From NCBI RefSeq assembly GCF_010668395.1, contig NZ_WUEY01000025.1:22222-86221 (forward strand): a DNA stretch of 64,000 nucleotides. Reading direction: 5' to 3'. Below the pieces are notes generated by a model that made no database searches, was not told where the DNA came from, and saw only the letters and a program-made list of their open reading frames with translations. The position numbers were made by a program, and so were the translations under genes. This DNA is from Martinezella lusitana. Lineage in GTDB: Bacteria; Pseudomonadota; Alphaproteobacteria; Rhizobiales; Rhizobiaceae. Positions 61,411-64,000 of the stretch are shown one piece after another (positions within the stretch are counted from its first letter, which is position 1; every line of letters begins with the position of its first letter).

Positions 61411-61749
61411 ATGTTCTTTCGATCGAACCGGGTTCGGATCATGGTGGCGACCCGCAAAGGCTATGATTGCTTGGCGTCATTGGCCAAGAACGAGCTGCAC
61501 AAGAACCCGTTCACAGAGATGGTCTTCGTATTTCGGTCACGCAAGGCCGGCCGTCTGAAGCTGATCTACCGGAATGGCAGCGGATTAGCGATGGCCTACA
61601 AGCAGCTGGAGGAGCACACTTTCATTTGGCCGGGCGTCAGAGATGGCATCATGACACTGGGCTACACTCAGTTCTCGGCTCTGTTTGCAGGTCTCGATTG
61701 GCGTCATGTCCGTTCCGTGGAGACGAGAGCGCCAGATGCTATCGAGTAG
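61411..61749 (+). pseudogene. IS66 TnpB (Orf2-like), slightly damaged
   Basis: The frame from MFFRSNRVRIMVATRKGYDC to WRHVRSVETRAPDAIE matches IS66 TnpB. Typical blocks are VFVFRSRKAGRLKLIYRNGSG, LEEHTFIWP and FSALFAGLDWR. The usual sequence after VAT (KPVDF-like) is missing, a deletion of about 4-5 residues. Role in transposition is accessory. Function is doubtful because the partner transposase is broken. Confidence 0.7.
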
Positions 61750-61817
61750 ATGTAGCGCGATGACTCGGGAGGCGGATTCCAACGGCGAAGCGACGTTGGT
61801 TTTGATAGACTTTCGCC

Positions 61818-62454
61818 ATGTTGGACGCCGCCGATCTTCCCGGCGATATTGCTGTCTTGAAGGTGATGCTGATCGCAGCGCAAGCGCGTGAAGTTCGCAA
61901 GGATGACTGGATCGAGCGGCTGGAGAAATTGGTTGCTGCTTTCAAACAGGCTGCCTTCGGCCGCAAATCTGAGAAGACGGATCCCGAGCAATTTGACCTC
62001 GCGTTGGAGGACTTGGAAACAGCCCTAGCGGCCATCCATGCCGAAGGTGAAGGCGATAGCCCTCAGGGCAAGCCACAGCCGAAATCTCGCGCCGCCAATC
62101 TGCCCGCCCATCTTGCGCGCCTTGAGGAACTCATTGAGCCAGAAAGCCTGATCTGCACATGCGGCGGAGGCCTGCATTGCATCGGCGAGGATGTATTCGA
62201 GCGGCTGGATGCCTTCCCGGCGCAAGTTGGTCGAGATCATCCGCGCCGGCTCAACTCCAATCACCGAGTAAGGCTTGAGGCGGGTCGGTGAACTCTATCG
62301 AATCGAAGCCGAGATGCGTGGTCTTTCCCCAGAAGCTCGGTTGGACGGAAGGCAAGCACGGTCAGCGCCTTTGATCGGAGACACGCGGACCTGGCTCATG
62401 CATCATCCCGCTCGCGTCACTGGCAAATCGCCGCGCGGCGAAGCACTGGCCTAG
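61818..62454 (+). pseudogene. IS66 transposase, internally deleted
   Basis: Begins MLDAADLPGDIAVLKVMLIA, with the coiled-coil, FKQAAFGRKSEK and the zinc-finger-like CTCGGGLHCIGEDV segments of IS66 transposases. Similarity is lost near 62210. After a change of frame, the C-terminal GELYRIEAEMRGLSPEARLDGRQARS and ARVTGKSPRGEALA are found, ending at 62454. The DDE catalytic core between them is gone. Confidence 0.75.
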
Positions 62455-62875
62455 CGGAATCTCCGAAACATGGGGATCTGTTTCCGGAGGGTTGGCCGGA
62501 CATCAATATTAGGTAAGGCGTATTACGCCCGTTTATTTTGAGAAAGAGGCCGCATTCACAGCAGTTGCAATCGGATTGGCTCAAATTTCGGGCAATATGG
62601 CAAGATTTTCAATCGCGATGACAGTCTCTTGACAAGGCGACTTCATCCTCTTGGCTACCGAGCGTGACCTACTTCACATGAACCTTGCTTCCGCTGAAGA
62701 ACTGCAAGATCAGGATTGCAGATCATCAAATTGAAACGCAGGCGGCGGCCACCTCTGACGCAGCGTCGGAGGCAGACAGGTAAACTGGTTGGGAACGCAA
62801 ATACATGCGTTCCCCGTTTACCCCGCTTTCTTCCTGACCGTTGCCATGAACGATCGGATGGGGATTGCGGACCCT
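62455..62875. other. Intergenic, no gene recognised
   Basis: 421 bp between the IS66 remnant and the GMC oxidoreductase. A CTCCGAAACA / TGTTTCCGGAG inverted repeat occurs at about 62467-62498 and might be an old element end or a hairpin. No gene is supported. Confidence 0.4.
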
Positions 62876-64000
62876 CTACGCGGCATTCCCAACTGTCGAT
62901 GTCCGCTGATTTTCACCAAGCAATTCGGCGCGCAGAATCTGAGATGCCCGCTCGCCGACAACGACGCATGGTGCCATCGTATTGCCGGTGGGGATACGTG
63001 GAAACACGGAGCCATCAGCAATTGTTAGATTCTCGACGCCGTAGACCTTGAGCTTTCCGTCTACGACTGACAGTTCATCGCGTCCCATCTTTGCCGTGCA
63101 GGTTTGGTGCCAGAAGGGAACGGCGCTCTGCCGAATGAACGATTCGAGATCATCGACAAACACCGAGCCGGGAAAAGCTTCGCGTTTGTTTATTTCGGAC
63201 AACGCCGATTGCGCGCCGATCTCTCTGCTGAGTTCGACCGCAGCCTTTGCTGTCTTGACGTCTTCGGCGTCAGAAAGAGAATTCAGCTGAAGTATGATGT
63301 TGTCTTGGATATGGGCGCTCCTCAACCTTATTCTGCCACGGCTGCGCGGCCGTGCCAGTCCCGCGACCAAAGACCACGCATGTTGTGGAACGCCTTGCTG
63401 AGCAATTTCAGGGCTGCAAATCGGAAATTCGCCCTGACACATCACGACATCTGGAGAACGGCTTTCTGAACGTAGCTTGGTGTAGATCGTTGCCTCGCTG
63501 CCGTTGCCTCGTGGAGGCATTTCTTCCCGAAATTCGAAGATGCTGGGAAAGCAAAGGTGGTCCTGAAGATTCTCACCTACGCCCGGGAGATGTTGCATAA
63601 CCGGGATTCCGAGGCGCTTCAGCTCTCTTTCATCGCCGATCCCTGAATGCATCAGGATCCGGGGCGTGTTGATCGAACCCGTCGATAGAACCACCTGTTC
63701 AGATGCGTTGAACCGGTGGACTTCTCCATTGCGCAGGACGTCGACACCCGTCGCACGGCCATTTTCGATGACAATCCGCTGGACGCTTGCCCCCGTCAAG
63801 ATGGTGAGATTTTCGCGGTTCAGGACCGGCCGCAGATAAGAATCAAAGATCGTAATTCGTCGTTGGCCGTCTGCTCGGACGTCCGATATCGAAGCACCGC
63901 TTCCAGCTTCCATCATACGACCGTTAGGATTATCGAAGGAGGGGATGCCCGTGGCCCGTGCCGCCTCCACCAATGCGAGAGCGACGGGGTGGGGCTGGGC
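62876..64000 (-). CDS. GMC-family oxidoreductase (C-terminal part, runs off the window)
   Basis: The minus-strand frame enters from beyond base 64000, with HPVALALVEAARATGIPSF in front, and ends at 62876, giving about 374 residues of a 530-residue flavoenzyme. The GMC signature 2 region is STGSINTPRILMHSGIG (about 104-120), LPGVGENLQDHL follows, and the catalytic His is in FWHQTCTAKMG. The C-terminal Asn is in PTGNTMAPCVVVGERA. Choline dehydrogenases and aryl- or polyethylene-glycol-type alcohol dehydrogenases belong here. It could supply the aldehyde for a dehydrogenase such as that at 46048, but this is speculative. Confidence 0.9.
   Translation of the reverse strand, partial: AQPHPVALALVEAARATGIPSFDNPNGRMMEAGSGASISDVRADGQRRITIFDSYLRPVLNRENLTILTGASVQRIVIENGRATGVDVLRNGEVHRFNASEQVVLSTGSINTPRILMHSGIGDERELKRLGIPVMQHLPGVGENLQDHLCFPSIFEFREEMPPRGNGSEATIYTKLRSESRSPDVVMCQGEFPICSPEIAQQGVPQHAWSLVAGLARPRSRGRIRLRSAHIQDNIILQLNSLSDAEDVKTAKAAVELSREIGAQSALSEINKREAFPGSVFVDDLESFIRQSAVPFWHQTCTAKMGRDELSVVDGKLKVYGVENLTIADGSVFPRIPTGNTMAPCVVVGERASQILRAELLGENQRTSTVGNAA

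Larger units (their letters stand above)
61411..62454 (+). mobile_element. IS66-family remnant (tnpB plus truncated transposase)
   Basis: Two adjacent plus-strand pieces match IS66 accessory protein TnpB and the N- and C-terminal parts of the IS66 transposase. TnpA is not seen, and I did not find convincing terminal inverted repeats. The middle of the transposase is deleted, so the element cannot move by itself. Confidence 0.8.

Noticed and set aside
1..64000. CRISPR array, tRNA or rRNA genes, conjugation genes
   Set aside because: Read for and not seen: no regularly spaced repeats, no cloverleaf-type sequence recognised, no relaxase or VirB-type proteins.

Overview
The window looks like part of a large repABC plasmid (or chromid) of a Rhizobiaceae bacterium (Rhizobium, Agrobacterium or Sinorhizobium type). 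The left edge carries a recognisable repABC replication and partition operon. The cargo is typical of these plasmids: hydroxyproline catabolism with an amino-acid ABC transporter, a polyamine-type ABC transporter, carboxynorspermidine genes, VirA/VirG-like regulators and decayed insertion sequences. I see no tRNA, rRNA, CRISPR array, relaxase or type IV secretion genes.

Layout. (1) 1-3.8 kb: repC (partial), the antisense ctRNA, repB and repA on the minus strand, three parS-type palindromes and a ProQ/FinO-domain protein gene. (2) 3.8-8.2 kb: orphan genes (secreted proteins, a DEDDh exonuclease, a small membrane protein) around a decayed transposase. (3) 8.6-20.8 kb: a hydroxyproline locus with two GntR regulators, a DapA-type deaminase, an Ldh-family reductase, 2-oxoglutarate semialdehyde dehydrogenase, a polar amino-acid ABC transporter, an FAD oxidoreductase, aconitase X (cis-3-hydroxy-L-proline dehydratase type) and a decayed trans-3-hydroxyproline dehydratase. 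A shared AATACA...GTATACAA motif lies in three of its control regions. (4) 20.8-26.6 kb: a PotABCD-like ABC transporter plus an SDR gene, divergent from a LuxR-type regulator. (5) 26.6-33.4 kb: DUF899, a winged-helix/TPR protein, a beta-propeller, a nucleotidyltransferase-like protein, and carboxynorspermidine dehydrogenase and decarboxylase.

(6) 33.4-64 kb is lower in GC, rich in pseudogenes, and the most interesting part. A VirG-like regulator, a di-haem cytochrome c peroxidase and a VirA-like hybrid kinase form one operon (59.6-55.4 kb). A second, very similar VirG-like regulator lies at 42 kb. Copies of the Agrobacterium vir-box (RTTDCAWWTGHAAY), one perfect and several with one or two mismatches, lie mostly 76-100 bp upstream of separate genes across this region: an alpha/beta hydrolase, an SDR, a homocysteine methyltransferase pseudogene, an acyltransferase, an FAD monooxygenase and an MFS transporter. 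One more lies farther upstream of a second hydrolase. I infer a VirA/VirG-type regulon that controls small-molecule metabolism and transport rather than T-DNA transfer. The end of the window holds an IS66-type remnant and a partial GMC oxidoreductase.

Many reading frames antisense to these genes are open because of high GC. They are left out.
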